From: Promethearchaeota archaeon
GTDB lineage: Archaea; Asgardarchaeota; Lokiarchaeia; Sigyniarchaeales; SOKP01
Assembly: GCA_019058245.1 (NCBI GenBank)
Contig: JAHPZJ010000006.1
Coordinates: forward strand, 62,001-126,000
Length of the DNA stretch: 64,000 bases
Reading direction: 5' to 3'
This document shows, in pieces, positions 55,050 to 64,000 of the stretch (position 1 is its first letter; every line of letters begins with the position of its first letter). Both the position numbers and the translations under genes were made by a program. The notes beneath the pieces were generated by a model, which searched no databases, was not told where the DNA came from, and saw only the letters and a program-made list of their open reading frames with translations.

Positions 55050-56263
55050 TTTATGCTGAACTCCATATGTTTTTTAATAATATCAAGATCTTTTGAACCA
55101 GATCCTGAAAGATTAATAATTACGATATCATCTTTTTTGAACATATCTTTATTTTTTTCTAAATAAGCTAAAGCATGAGAGCTTTCCAAAGCTGGGATTA
55201 TTCCTTCAAGTTTAGATAGGTTTTTGAAAGCTTCTAATGTTTCATTATCGGTCGCTTCTCCAACAACTAATCGATTAAGTTGGTGTAAATAACAATGTTC
55301 AGGACCTACCCCTGGATAATCTAATCCCGCACTTATTGAGTGTGTTTCTATTATATTTCCATACTCATTTTGTAAAAGGTATTGCATAGCACCATGCAAA
55401 ACTCCTCTACGTCCTAATCCTAAGGCAATAGAATGTTTATTTGTGTCCCTACCTTCTCCAGCTGCTTCAACTCCAATTAATTGTACATTTGAATTATCAA
55501 TAAAATCATAAAACGCCCCTATGGCATTACTCCCTCCACCTATACAAGCAATTATAGCATCAGGGGGTTTTCCTTCAAGTTCTAAAATCTGTACTTTCAT
55601 TTCTTTCCCTATAATCCTTTGAAATTCTCGAACAATTAATGGATAGGGATGGGGACCTACTACACTCCCCATTAAATAATGATATTCTTTCAAATTGGCA
55701 ATCCAAAATCTAAGACCTTCATTAACAGCATCTTTTAAAGTTCTTGAACCAGACTTAACTGGAATCACTTCGGCACCTAGAATTTGCATTCTATAGACAT
55801 TATAGGCTTGTCTTTCAATATCAATTTCACCCATAAATACTTTAGTTGGCATACCAAAATATGCACCAGCTATAGCAGTTGCAAATCCATGTTGTCCTGC
55901 TCCTGTTTCAGCTACTAATTTCTTTTTTCCCATTTTTTTAGCGAGAAGAGCTTGCCCCATAACATTATTTATTTTATGAGCACCTCCATGGTTAAGATCT
56001 TCTCTTTTTAAATAAACTTTGCAACCAATAAAATCGCTATATCTCTCAGCATAATATAATGGTGTCGGTCTGCCACTATAAAATCTTAATATCCGTTCAA
56101 ATTCCTCAATGAAATTTTCATCATGAATGTATCGGTTAAATGCTTCAGTAAGTTCATTGAGGGCAGGCATTAATATTTCAGGTGCAAACATGCCACCAAA
56201 TTCTCCGAATTTTCCTAATTCGTCTGGATATTTGTCAATATAATCCATTTTTTTCATACTCAT
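55046..56263 (-). CDS. trpB: Tryptophan synthase beta subunit
   Basis: 405 residues, TrpB1-type. [15 protein letters not shown], the PLP lysine in [18 protein letters not shown] (near residue 95), [20 protein letters not shown], the phosphate loop [15 protein letters not shown] and [11 protein letters not shown] near the C-terminus. Condenses indole with serine. Overlaps both trpA and trpF by 4 bases, indicating translational coupling. Confidence 0.98.
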   Translation of the reverse strand: MSMKKMDYIDKYPDELGKFGEFGGMFAPEILMPALNELTEAFNRYIHDENFIEEFERILRFYSGRPTPLYYAERYSDFIGCKVYLKREDLNHGGAHKINNVMGQALLAKKMGKKKLVAETGAGQHGFATAIAGAYFGMPTKVFMGEIDIERQAYNVYRMQILGAEVIPVKSGSRTLKDAVNEGLRFWIANLKEYHYLMGSVVGPHPYPLIVREFQRIIGKEMKVQILELEGKPPDAIIACIGGGSNAIGAFYDFIDNSNVQLIGVEAAGEGRDTNKHSIALGLGRRGVLHGAMQYLLQNEYGNIIETHSISAGLDYPGVGPEHCYLHQLNRLVVGEATDNETLEAFKNLSKLEGIIPALESSHALAYLEKNKDMFKKDDIVIINLSGSGSKDLDIIKKHMEFSIK

Positions 56264-56907
56264 ATATTTTTCTTAATTTCTTTTATTTTATCTAAAAATT
56301 TTTTAATTTTTAAAGGACTTTTAACACCTTTTTTTGATTCCAAAGAACTACTTACATCAATTCCATATGGTTTTATCTTTTTGATTATATCTTCTATATT
56401 ATCGATACTAATTCCTCCTGCCAGAATGATTTTGGTTTCAGAAATATTTTCCATTAATTCCTTAATTATACTAATCTCTAACTTATTTCCATGCCCTTCG
56501 CTGTTATCAATTAGAATTGCAAAGAAGCTACCTTGTGACTCATTGATTTTAGTGATAATCTCTTGTAGATTTGAATGATTTAACTTTAGTGCTAATATTA
56601 TTTTCTCCTTTAATTCTTTTGAAATACTTCCTAATTCCTCTATACTCATATTACTATGAATTTGATAATAGTTTACCTTAATATTGTTTACAATTTTCTT
56701 TAATTCATCAACGGTTCGGGGTTTACTAACCACAACTGTTAGGATATCATTAGATATATTATCAAGAAGATTATTTATTTCTGTTTTCTTCAAGTTCCTT
56801 GGAGAAGAGGGGACATTATAAATAAAACCAACCGCATTAGCCCCATTTTCTGCACAAAGAGAAATTTCTTCTGGTTTTTTTAATCCACAGATCTTTATAT
56901 ACTCCAT
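56260..56907 (-). CDS. trpF: Phosphoribosylanthranilate isomerase
   Basis: 215 residues. [20 protein letters not shown] at the start (catalytic Cys), [16 protein letters not shown], and [18 protein letters not shown] with [20 protein letters not shown] as the phosphate-binding end of the barrel. A fairly short, diverged version but motifs are complete. Overlaps trpC by 1 base and trpB by 4. Confidence 0.95.
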   Translation of the reverse strand: MEYIKICGLKKPEEISLCAENGANAVGFIYNVPSSPRNLKKTEINNLLDNISNDILTVVVSKPRTVDELKKIVNNIKVNYYQIHSNMSIEELGSISKELKEKIILALKLNHSNLQEIITKINESQGSFFAILIDNSEGHGNKLEISIIKELMENISETKIILAGGISIDNIEDIIKKIKPYGIDVSSSLESKKGVKSPLKIKKFLDKIKEIKKNI

Positions 56908-57701
56908 TAAGAACTTCCTCTTAACTCTTGAATTTTTTCTTTAATATTTTCGGATTGCATTATAGAAGAACCAACTAAGAAAGCATCTACCTTATATGGA
57001 ACAAGAAAGTTGATATCATCTTTAGTAGAAATTCCACTTTCGCTAATCACACAAGTTTTATTCCCAACAATTTCTTTGATTTTTGGTATTAACTCCTTCG
57101 AAGTATTAAGATCTATTAGCATATTATTTAAATTACGATTATTTACACCAATCAACTTGGGAATATGCCCAATTTCGAGTAAAGATTCAATATCTTTTAA
57201 TTCTGATTTATCATGAATTTCTATTAATGGTTCTAGATCATATTGAATTGCCAATTCATATAAATTATTCAAGTTACCAAGTTGATTAATTAACAAGATA
57301 TTAGTGGCTCCAATTTTTTTTGCTAATCGAAGCTGTAATTCATCGAAAACAAAATCCTTCATTAAACAAGGAATTTTAGTAGCATTTACAGCTTCCATTA
57401 GATTTTCAAATGAACCATTAAAATATTTTGGTTCTGTAAGTATGCTAAGTCCAATTACTCCTGCGTTTTCCATTTCTTCTGCAACTTTAGAAACATTTAT
57501 GTTAGATCTTATACTTCCCAGAGAAGGAGAGGAAGGTTTTATTTCCGAGATTATCGAAATTTTTCCTTGTTTACCAATATTCTCACTTAAAGGGATCCTT
57601 GAAGAAGCTTGAAAAGTCTTTGCTAAACTTTCAAACAAATCTATTTGTTTTACCAGTGATTTTTTTCTGCTTGCTAATATTTGATGTAGAATATTGGTCA
57701 T
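56907..57701 (-). CDS. trpC: Indole-3-glycerol phosphate synthase
   Basis: 264 residues. SEIKPSSPSLGSIRSN (catalytic Lys near residue 53), LMKDFVFDELQLRLAKKIGA, LIGVNNRNLNNMLIDLNTS and VISESGIST: the standard IGPS set. The catalytic Glu and Lys are in place. Follows trpD by 7 nt. Confidence 0.97.
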   Translation of the reverse strand: MTNILHQILASRKKSLVKQIDLFESLAKTFQASSRIPLSENIGKQGKISIISEIKPSSPSLGSIRSNINVSKVAEEMENAGVIGLSILTEPKYFNGSFENLMEAVNATKIPCLMKDFVFDELQLRLAKKIGATNILLINQLGNLNNLYELAIQYDLEPLIEIHDKSELKDIESLLEIGHIPKLIGVNNRNLNNMLIDLNTSKELIPKIKEIVGNKTCVISESGISTKDDINFLVPYKVDAFLVGSSIMQSENIKEKIQELRGSS

Positions 57702-57708
57702 TATTTCT

Positions 57709-58764
57709 TCATAATATATTATTTAATTTTTGTTTATCTCCACCAGAAACCTCAATAAAATTCTCGAGTTTTTGAAAAGCTTTGCCTTCTTCTATAGAAT
57801 TTTTTGCCATAGAAATCCCCTCGTCAATGTCTTTTACAATATTAGCGCTAGTAAGAGCTAAGGCAGCATTCATCAAGACAGTATTATACTTAGCTCCTTT
57901 TAATTGATTTTTGAGGATACCTAACGCAATTTTCAGATTCTCATCAAGATTTCCAGCTAATATTTCTTCCACGGTACAATCTGGAAGGTTGAAATCTTTA
58001 TTCGTTAAAGCATAAGATTCAATATTCCCATTTTTAACCTCAGTTATATAATTAATTCCTATAGGTGCTAACTCATCAATTCCATATGAATTATGTACTG
58101 TGAATACATGTTTTCCTCCAAGATTTCCAAGGACTTTTGCCATAACTGGTGCTAAATCTTTTTGGAAAACGCCTAGAGTGTGATAAGGAGCATTTGCAGG
58201 ATTTGTTAAAGGTCCTAATATGTTAAAAACAGTTCTAATTTTTAGTTCCCTCCTTGTTGGCATTGCATGTTTCATTGCAGGATGAAATAAAGGTGCAAAC
58301 ATAAAACCAATACCTACTTGTTCTATACATTTTTTAACCTCTTCTGGGGATAAATCAATTTTTACACCTAACCCTTCTAATAAATCTGCACTCCCACATT
58401 TACTCGTAACTGCTCTATTTCCGTGTTTTGCAACAGGAACGCCAGCACCCGCTACAACTAATGCTGAGATCGTACTTATATTAAAGGTTTTTACTTTATC
58501 TCCTCCAGTACCACATGTATCCAATAATTCTCTATTTATTTGCGGTTCAATTCGATTTGCGAATTCACGCATAATTCGCGCAAAACCTGTGATCTCTTCT
58601 ATAGATTCACCTTTCATATTTAAAGCTGTTAAAAATGCTCCCAATTGGGAAGCAGAAACATTTCCACTCATTATTTCTCTCATAATATTTTCTGCTTCGC
58701 TTGTTGATAAATCAACTTTTCTGATAATTTTATGTAATCCGTTAATTATTTTTTCTTCAAACAT
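57709..58764 (-). CDS. trpD: Anthranilate phosphoribosyltransferase
   Basis: 351 residues. DTCGTGGDKVKTFNISTISA near residue 83 (PRPP-binding GTGGD), VAKHGNRAVTSKCGSADLLE, and MFAPLFHPAMKH plus RTVFNILGPLTNPA. The first gene of the trp operon, preceded by the Trp-rich leader B. From the leader stop to this ATG is 186 bases. Order in the operon is D-C-F-B-A-Fe-S protein-E-G. Confidence 0.97.
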   Translation of the reverse strand: MFEEKIINGLHKIIRKVDLSTSEAENIMREIMSGNVSASQLGAFLTALNMKGESIEEITGFARIMREFANRIEPQINRELLDTCGTGGDKVKTFNISTISALVVAGAGVPVAKHGNRAVTSKCGSADLLEGLGVKIDLSPEEVKKCIEQVGIGFMFAPLFHPAMKHAMPTRRELKIRTVFNILGPLTNPANAPYHTLGVFQKDLAPVMAKVLGNLGGKHVFTVHNSYGIDELAPIGINYITEVKNGNIESYALTNKDFNLPDCTVEEILAGNLDENLKIALGILKNQLKGAKYNTVLMNAALALTSANIVKDIDEGISMAKNSIEEGKAFQKLENFIEVSGGDKQKLNNIL

Positions 58765-58802
58765 TTTTCTGCTTGTTTTTAATTTTTTATTTAGTTTTAT
58801 CT

Positions 58803-58819
58803 ACACATTATTAATGTGT
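58803..58819 (-). promoter_or_regulatory. Second leader hairpin before trpD, with a possible competing partner
   Basis: ACACAT, loop TAATA, ATGTGT (minus strand). Its 3' part, ATAATGTG (58804-58811), is also fully complementary to CACATTAT at 58905-58912, so two alternative pairings are possible. In such AT-rich sequence the match may be chance. Confidence 0.35.
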
Positions 58820-58942
58820 GACTTTACTATATTGGAATTCAATTTAATAAAGCACATATAGAAAATAAGTAAGATGTTTTCAGAAAGGAGGATTAAAGAA
58901 TAGTATAATGTGAACAATAAAATATAATTTAACCTATGTGAA

Positions 58943-58960
58943 GCGCGTTCTTATGCGCGC
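58943..58960 (-). promoter_or_regulatory. Leader hairpin B overlapping the Trp leader stop codon
   Basis: Stem GCGCG/CGCGC, loop CATAAGAA, beginning at the last base of the third Trp codon and spanning the TAA stop. Equivalent to hairpin A (50162-50178) with one compensatory pair change. GC-rich in a very AT-rich neighbourhood. Confidence 0.7.
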
Positions 58961-59004
58961 CAAGACCAATGCCAACGAAAAGGAATTATTTTTTCATTAG
59001 CCAT
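58951..59004 (-). CDS. Tryptophan-rich leader peptide B of the trp operon
   Basis: 17 codons from the ATG at 59004: MANEKIIPFRWHWSWRA, stop TAA. Trp codons are 11, 13 and 15, just before the GC-rich hairpin. It precedes trpD and the whole trp operon by 186 nt. The shape recalls the bacterial trp leader peptides, where ribosome stalling at Trp codons reports Trp-tRNA shortage. The ORF is too short for standard gene finding. Promoter spacing, W-X-A ending and hairpin are shared with leader A, which makes chance unlikely. Confidence 0.8.
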   Translation of the reverse strand: MANEKIIPFRWHWSWRA

Positions 59005-59052
59005 TTTTTTAAACCATATTTCATATATCTTGAAAGAATTAAGGATTCTCAC

Positions 59053-59067
59053 TATTTATATTTTTTT
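59053..59067 (-). promoter_or_regulatory. Promoter of the trp operon leader
   Basis: AAAAAAATATAAATA on the minus strand, TATA box 56 nt before the leader ATG. Identical over 15 bases to the promoter of leader A. Transcription would start near 59030. Confidence 0.7.
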
Positions 59068-59226
59068 ATATCTTAGAATTTTAGTAGACTCTTAAAGATA
59101 ATAAAAACCCTCTCTGTTCTCTACATATTAATTATTAAAAAATTAACAAATAGAGTTAATATTAAATTACTGTTATAATTGATTATATTGAAATTGAATT
59201 TTTCTTATATCTCAAATGAGTAGATT

Positions 59227-62085
59227 ATGGAGGAAATTGACCCTAAGAAGTTAACTCCTATGTTAAAACATTGGTATTCAATTCGTAAAAGATTTCCTTC
59301 AGATTATCTCATTGCATATCGCATGGGCGATTTTTATGAATTTTTTTATGATAATGCTGAAAGAATTTCAAAGCTTTTAGGAATAACTCTAACAAAAAGA
59401 GGAGATATTCCCTTAGCAGGGATTCCTCATCATTCTGGTCATAATTATTTTAATAATTTAATGAACCTCGGTGAAACATTAGTCATAGTTGAACAATTAG
59501 AAGATCCTGCTACAGTAAAGGGAAGAATTGTAAAGCGTGGAGTTACTCGAGTGCTCTCACCAGGAACAATTATAGAACCAAACCTGCTAAAATCAAATCA
59601 AAATAATTATATTGCCTCCATGATTAAAGAAAAAAATGGATTTGGTGTTGCTTTTATGGATATATCTACTGGAGAGTTTGTAGCTACTGAAATATCAAAT
59701 AAGAATCAAGATTCACAAGAACAATTATTGAGTTTACTTTCTCAGTATGACCCTGTAGAATTAATTATACCTCTTGATCTAAAAAATGATGAGCGACTCT
59801 TTATTTTATTGACAGATTTAACTAAAGCGATCATTAAATCATATGATGAGCATGTTTTTTTATACGAGGAGGCCTATACATTAATTTCCCGTCATTTTAA
59901 AGTTACGAATTTAGAAAGTTTTGCCTTAGAAGATAAACCCATAGCCATTCAAGCCGCGGGAGGCCTATTAGCATTTTTAAAAGATACCCAACGAGATGTG
60001 ATTCCAAATATCTTTAAAGTCAATGTTATTAAAGAAGAAAACGTACTCCACTTAGACTATATTACACAGAGGAATTTAGAGTTAATTAATTCACTTTGGG
60101 AAAGAGGTAAGGATACCACGCTATATTCTATTTTTAACCACACTTGTACTCCAATGGGTGCTCGTTTAATAAAGAAATTCATCCTCCAACCTCTTACAGA
60201 TATTAAAGAAATTAATCAACGATTAAAAATCGTCCAAAAGTTTAAAGACGATATTTTTCTAAGATCTGATCTAAGGGAGGAATTAGGTGTTATTGGTGAT
60301 TTAGAAAGATTTATTAATAGAATTACTTATGCGGGTCGTACTAATGCTCGAGATCTAATAAATATTAGAAATTCTTTAGAGAAAATTCCAATAATCAAGC
60401 AATTATTAGAGAAGGCTGATATCCCGGAAATTTCAAATTTTCTTGAAAAGATTAATACTTTCAATGAAATCAAAGAATTAATAAATATTTCAATTAAGGA
60501 TAATCCCCCTACTACTATAAAAGAGGGCAATATCATTAAAAATGGTTTCAATAATGAATTAGATGAGCTCAGAGATATAGTACAGAATGGAAAGAAATAT
60601 ATTCTGGACTATGAAGGAGAACAGAAGAAAAAGTGGAATTTAACGACAGGTTTAAAAGTTGGATATAATAATATACTAGGTTATTATATCGAAATAACAT
60701 TAAAAACTCTAAATATTATAAAAACCGTTCCTGAAGAGTATAATGAAAGAGCAACCCTTAAGAATGCAAAAAGATATACTACAAAACGATTAAAAGAACT
60801 TGAAGAGAAAATTTTGAGTGCAGAAGAAAAAATCAACGATTTAGAATATGAGATATTTAATACTATTCGTGAAAAAGTTGAAATAGAAACAAAAAATATT
60901 CTTGAGACTGCCAAAAGTATTGCTGCTATTGATGTACTTACTTGTTTTGCTGAAATTGCAGAAATATATAACTATTCAAGACCAATTATCAATCATGAAA
61001 ATAAAATAATTATAAAAGATGGTAGACATCCCGTTATTGAACAAATAAACTTAGATGAGCAATTTATCCCTAATGATTGTTATTTAGATAATGATAATGA
61101 CCAACTATTAATTATTACTGGCCCAAATATGGCTGGCAAAAGTACATTTTTAAGACAAGTAGCTTTAATCTGTATAATTGCACAAATGGGATGTTTTGTT
61201 CCAGCAAAATCTGCTACAATCGGAATAATTGACCAAATTTTTACCCGAATAGGAGCCTCTGATGATCTTGCCAGAAAATTAAGTACTTTTATGATTGAAA
61301 TGACTGAAACTGCTAAAATTCTAAATTATGCTACACCAAAAAGTATAGTCATCATAGATGAATTAGGGAGGGGAACAAGTACTAGTGATGGGCAAAGTAT
61401 AGCAATGGCAACTCTTGAGAAATTACATGAGCTAAAAGTAAAGACTCTATTCAGTACCCATTATCATCAATTAACAGAACTTAATTTACCAGGAGTAAAA
61501 AATTATCATTTAGACATTATCGAAAATGATGATGGGAGTATCAATTTTGTAAGGACATTAAAGCAAGGAAGTACAGATAAATCTTATGGTATTCATGTTG
61601 CAAAACTAGCAGGAATTCCTGATGATGTGATAATAAGAGCTTTTGAAATTCTTGAACAAATTGAAGAAAAAGATCCTTTTAGGACAGCAATTAGACAAAA
61701 TGGAGAATTGGCTTCATCAAGTAAATACTATGATAAAATTATTGATGAAAAAAAAGTTGAGTTAGAAAATCTTAATCAAGAACTTAAAGCAATAAGGGCT
61801 TCATTAAACGAATGTATTGAAGATCTAAACCAAAATCAAAAAGAATTATCAAAAAAACAGAATGAAATCAAAGAGATTGAACTGAAAAAAGCAAAAATTT
61901 CTGAAAGTAAAACTCCAAAAAAGAAAAAATATGTACAGACAAGTTTATTCGAACCATTAAAGAATACAGAACAAGTAAACGATCTAGTTCATTTTATTAA
62001 GGAAATTATTATAAATTCTGAAAATCCAAGTAAAATAAAAGAACAATTAGATGAATTAATAAAAAAATTAAAAAAACTCAGCTAA
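59227..62085 (+). CDS. mutS: DNA mismatch repair protein MutS
   Basis: 952 residues. N-terminal mismatch-recognition motif GDFYEFFYDNAERISKLLGI (Phe-x-Glu) near residue 35, core and clamp domains, then the ATPase: Walker A GPNMAGKSTFLRQVA near residue 637, signature FMIEMTETAKIL, and Walker B IIDELGRGTSTSDG. A long coiled C-terminal extension (about 815-895) follows, rich in Glu and Lys, then a short tail that includes TSLFEPL. It is the bacterial MutS1 type, so probably acquired. MutL lies 1.1 kb downstream, on the same strand. Confidence 0.97.
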   Translation: MEEIDPKKLTPMLKHWYSIRKRFPSDYLIAYRMGDFYEFFYDNAERISKLLGITLTKRGDIPLAGIPHHSGHNYFNNLMNLGETLVIVEQLEDPATVKGRIVKRGVTRVLSPGTIIEPNLLKSNQNNYIASMIKEKNGFGVAFMDISTGEFVATEISNKNQDSQEQLLSLLSQYDPVELIIPLDLKNDERLFILLTDLTKAIIKSYDEHVFLYEEAYTLISRHFKVTNLESFALEDKPIAIQAAGGLLAFLKDTQRDVIPNIFKVNVIKEENVLHLDYITQRNLELINSLWERGKDTTLYSIFNHTCTPMGARLIKKFILQPLTDIKEINQRLKIVQKFKDDIFLRSDLREELGVIGDLERFINRITYAGRTNARDLINIRNSLEKIPIIKQLLEKADIPEISNFLEKINTFNEIKELINISIKDNPPTTIKEGNIIKNGFNNELDELRDIVQNGKKYILDYEGEQKKKWNLTTGLKVGYNNILGYYIEITLKTLNIIKTVPEEYNERATLKNAKRYTTKRLKELEEKILSAEEKINDLEYEIFNTIREKVEIETKNILETAKSIAAIDVLTCFAEIAEIYNYSRPIINHENKIIIKDGRHPVIEQINLDEQFIPNDCYLDNDNDQLLIITGPNMAGKSTFLRQVALICIIAQMGCFVPAKSATIGIIDQIFTRIGASDDLARKLSTFMIEMTETAKILNYATPKSIVIIDELGRGTSTSDGQSIAMATLEKLHELKVKTLFSTHYHQLTELNLPGVKNYHLDIIENDDGSINFVRTLKQGSTDKSYGIHVAKLAGIPDDVIIRAFEILEQIEEKDPFRTAIRQNGELASSSKYYDKIIDEKKVELENLNQELKAIRASLNECIEDLNQNQKELSKKQNEIKEIELKKAKISESKTPKKKKYVQTSLFEPLKNTEQVNDLVHFIKEIIINSENPSKIKEQLDELIKKLKKLS

Positions 62086-63017
62086 GGAATTACAACGGGA
62101 ATTATAAAAACTATTATAGTTAAATAAATTTCATAAATACTTATCGCTGACCACAATAATATCCGAATATAATTTTTTCTTTTCTCAATTTTTATATTTT
62201 CTATAATTATTATGGCTAATAATCCTATAAACATTAAATGAGAAGGTTGAACTGCTTTCCACATAAATGAATCAAAAAAGAAAATACCATTTATTTCTTC
62301 ATCTCTATGTCCCCAATTCTCAATCATTTGAAAGAAATAATCTGGAAAAATTAGATATGGAATACAGAGAATTATAAGAGGGATTAAAAAATAGAAAATC
62401 TCCTTCCACTTTATTTTTTTTATTATTAATATAACTGGAAGAAATAAAACGGCCGTTATTTTAAATGTTGCAAGTGCAAAAAAAATTCCTGATAACCATT
62501 TTTTATCCTCTTCTAGAAAACGATAAGAATTGAATAAGAGAAAGACAATAATAAAGTTAACATTATTATAATAAGCATCTATAGTATAAGCGATAGTAGC
62601 AAAGATATAAAAAATTAGTAAATCTTTTTTATTTTTAAAAAATTTAGGGGCTTCCTTTATAACATAGATACATAAAATTAAACGTAGTATATCCCAAATA
62701 TAAATCATTATTATTAGATTACTTGGATTTAAATAAATTGGAAGGTAAATTGGAGAGAAGAGAAAATACCAGAAATAAAGATAATAAGGTGGCCAATCAG
62801 ATATAGAAACATCATTATAAAAATTAATCAAACCATTATCCATACCTTCTATAAATATCTTAAAATCAATATCTTTTGTTTCACTAACCCATTCTGATAT
62901 ATCGAGAAAAAAGATTCTTATTATTATTTGAATTATCGTAATAATTATAAAAAAGCTGATAAAATATAAAGGAATTGAAGATTTTTCTTTAAATATCTCT
63001 GTAGTTTGATTACTCAT
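62082..63017 (-). CDS. GT87-like membrane glycosyltransferase
   Basis: 311 residues with about eight transmembrane helices. The conserved-type segments are SDWPPYYLYFWYFL, with Pro-Pro-Tyr after an acidic residue, YYNNVNFIIVFLLF and WLSGIFFALATFKITAVLFLP, resembling GT87/DUF2029 mannosyltransferases that use a polyprenyl-phosphate sugar. The usual GQ-N motif is here NN-N. Short for that family. Its stop overlaps mutS by 4 bases on the opposite strand. Confidence 0.7.
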   Translation of the reverse strand: MSNQTTEIFKEKSSIPLYFISFFIIITIIQIIIRIFFLDISEWVSETKDIDFKIFIEGMDNGLINFYNDVSISDWPPYYLYFWYFLFSPIYLPIYLNPSNLIIMIYIWDILRLILCIYVIKEAPKFFKNKKDLLIFYIFATIAYTIDAYYNNVNFIIVFLLFNSYRFLEEDKKWLSGIFFALATFKITAVLFLPVILIIKKIKWKEIFYFLIPLIILCIPYLIFPDYFFQMIENWGHRDEEINGIFFFDSFMWKAVQPSHLMFIGLLAIIIIENIKIEKRKNYIRILLWSAISIYEIYLTIIVFIIPVVIP

Positions 63018-63187
63018 AATAGAATTTTAGTATATTTATTATAGAGTATTAAACGAGATATAAAAGACTTACTTCCCACCATAATTTATTTAAACTTTAA
63101 TAGTGTATTATTTTAAATTTGATTGTCATGAGAAATTTATTAGCTAATAAAATTATCTTAACATTGGAAAAAATTTTTAGATGAATA

Positions 63188-64000
63188 GTGAAAGTAAGAA
63201 AAATTAAAAAAATTCTTGAAGCGGATAAAATAGCTGCTGGAGAAGTAGTTGACAGACCGGCCAATGTTGTAAAAGAACTTGTTGAAAATAGCATCGATGC
63301 AAATGCTTCGGAAATAAGAATTATTGTTAGGAACGCTGGAAAGTCTTTAATTCATGTAATTGATGATGGAATTGGTATCCCCTCTGAGGATATAAAAATT
63401 GCTTTTGAAAGACATACTAGTAGTAAAATCAGAAGTATTCAAGATTTAGAAAATCTTTCTACATTAGGATTTAGAGGAGAAGCCCTCGCTAGTATAGCCG
63501 CAGTAAGTAAAGTTGAAATTATATCTCGAGTTGAAGACGAAGAGAAAGGAGTGCAACTAATTATCGAGGGGGGAAAAATTGTAGATAAAAAGAGAATTTC
63601 CTGCCCTGTTGGAACTAACATTCAAGTTAAAAATTTATTTTATAATTTACCAGCAAGGCAAAAGTTTCTTAAAACTGATGCTACAGAATTAGGGCACATT
63701 ACGGATATAGTGCAAAGATATTCCTTAGCATATCCCAATCTTCATTTTATATATCATCATAATGAGCTAGATATCCTCAATTGTCCAGCTTCGAATGATT
63801 TGAAAACAATCGTGTTCCATGTCTATGGAAAACAAATTGCTAAATTTTCTGAACAAATTGATTTTGAAGAAAAAAATCCTTATTTTAAAGTAAATGGATT
63901 ATTGGGGCACCCAGAAATATCTAAGAAAACCCGAACTTATTCAAGTCTATTCATTAATCATCGCTATGTGATAAGTGATTTGTTATCAAGAGCAATCCAA
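63188..64000 (+). CDS. mutL: DNA mismatch repair protein MutL, C-terminus cut by window edge
   Basis: Starts at GTG 63188 (the ATG at 63181 is in another frame and soon meets a stop) and runs open for 271 codons to the window end. The GHKL ATPase signature is complete: AAGEVVDRPANVVKELVENS with IDA, the DDGIGIPSEDI loop, and STLGFRGEALASIAAVSKV. The transducer domain follows, including KFLKTDATELGHITDIVQR. The endonuclease part is outside the window. It pairs functionally with MutS on the same strand. Confidence 0.95.
   Translation, partial: MKVRKIKKILEADKIAAGEVVDRPANVVKELVENSIDANASEIRIIVRNAGKSLIHVIDDGIGIPSEDIKIAFERHTSSKIRSIQDLENLSTLGFRGEALASIAAVSKVEIISRVEDEEKGVQLIIEGGKIVDKKRISCPVGTNIQVKNLFYNLPARQKFLKTDATELGHITDIVQRYSLAYPNLHFIYHHNELDILNCPASNDLKTIVFHVYGKQIAKFSEQIDFEEKNPYFKVNGLLGHPEISKKTRTYSSLFINHRYVISDLLSRAIQ

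Overview
The window is a low-GC, AT-rich stretch of archaeal chromosome, most likely from an Asgard (Promethearchaeota/Lokiarchaeia-like) archaeon. The archaeal core is clear: thermosome, Lrp-type regulator, Rpo3 with ribosomal proteins L18e, L13 and S9, LSm, RIO2 kinase, archaeal TrmI and a Clp1/GRC3-type polynucleotide kinase. Eukaryote-like signalling and cytoskeletal parts point to Asgard: an Arf/Rag-like GTPase with a C-terminal roadblock/longin-like region, a degenerate GTPase-like protein, a PPP-family phosphatase and a membrane protein with a possible gelsolin-like domain. These sit beside bacterial-type genes (MutS, MutL, PAS histidine kinase, receiver protein, Eco57I-type methylase). 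No tRNA, rRNA, CRISPR array or insertion sequence was found.

Layout. 1-9.8 kb: PEP carboxykinase (cut by the edge), thermosome, Lrp regulator, TrpRS, a Cys-rich protein, the Arf/Rag-like GTPase, YjbQ and the pseudo-GTPase. 9.9-16.4 kb: translation and transcription genes (tRNA-binding protein, TrmI, a coiled-coil protein, GlyA, Rpo3-L18e-L13-S9). 16.4-26 kb: AroA and AroC, small zinc proteins, an FmdE-like protein, polynucleotide kinase and an ATP-grasp/M14-peptidase gene pair. 27-36.2 kb: an accessory region with an Eco57I-type methylase, PPP phosphatase, CBS membrane protein, a broken two-TM protein gene, two PD-(D/E)XK-like proteins and a large unrecognised 659-residue protein. 36.2-48.7 kb: LSm, RIO2, the gelsolin-like membrane protein, pyruvate:ferredoxin oxidoreductase (DAB together, G apart), a PAS kinase and receiver, membrane proteins and hydrolases. 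48.8-59 kb: a GNAT-methyltransferase fusion, a small membrane protein/HTH pair and a complete trp operon in the order D-C-F-B-A-(Fe-S protein)-E-G. 59.2-64 kb: MutS, a GT87-like membrane glycosyltransferase and the start of MutL.

Main discovery. Two very short ORFs on the minus strand look like tryptophan leader peptides. One (58951-59004, MANEKIIPFRWHWSWRA) precedes the trp operon. The other (50169-50246, ending SWFWVLHWHA) precedes the GNAT-methyltransferase fusion gene. Both end W-X-A-stop. In both, a small hairpin starts at the last base of the final Trp codon and spans the stop codon, and one base pair of its stem has changed in a compensating way (A-U to G-C). Both follow the same 15-base promoter string at nearly the same distance (56 and 57 nt). 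This looks like a bacterial-style, ribosome-sensed tryptophan control element in an archaeon, used twice. It ties an uncharacterised acetyltransferase-methyltransferase to tryptophan status. The mechanism (termination, anti-termination or translational coupling) cannot be settled from sequence alone.
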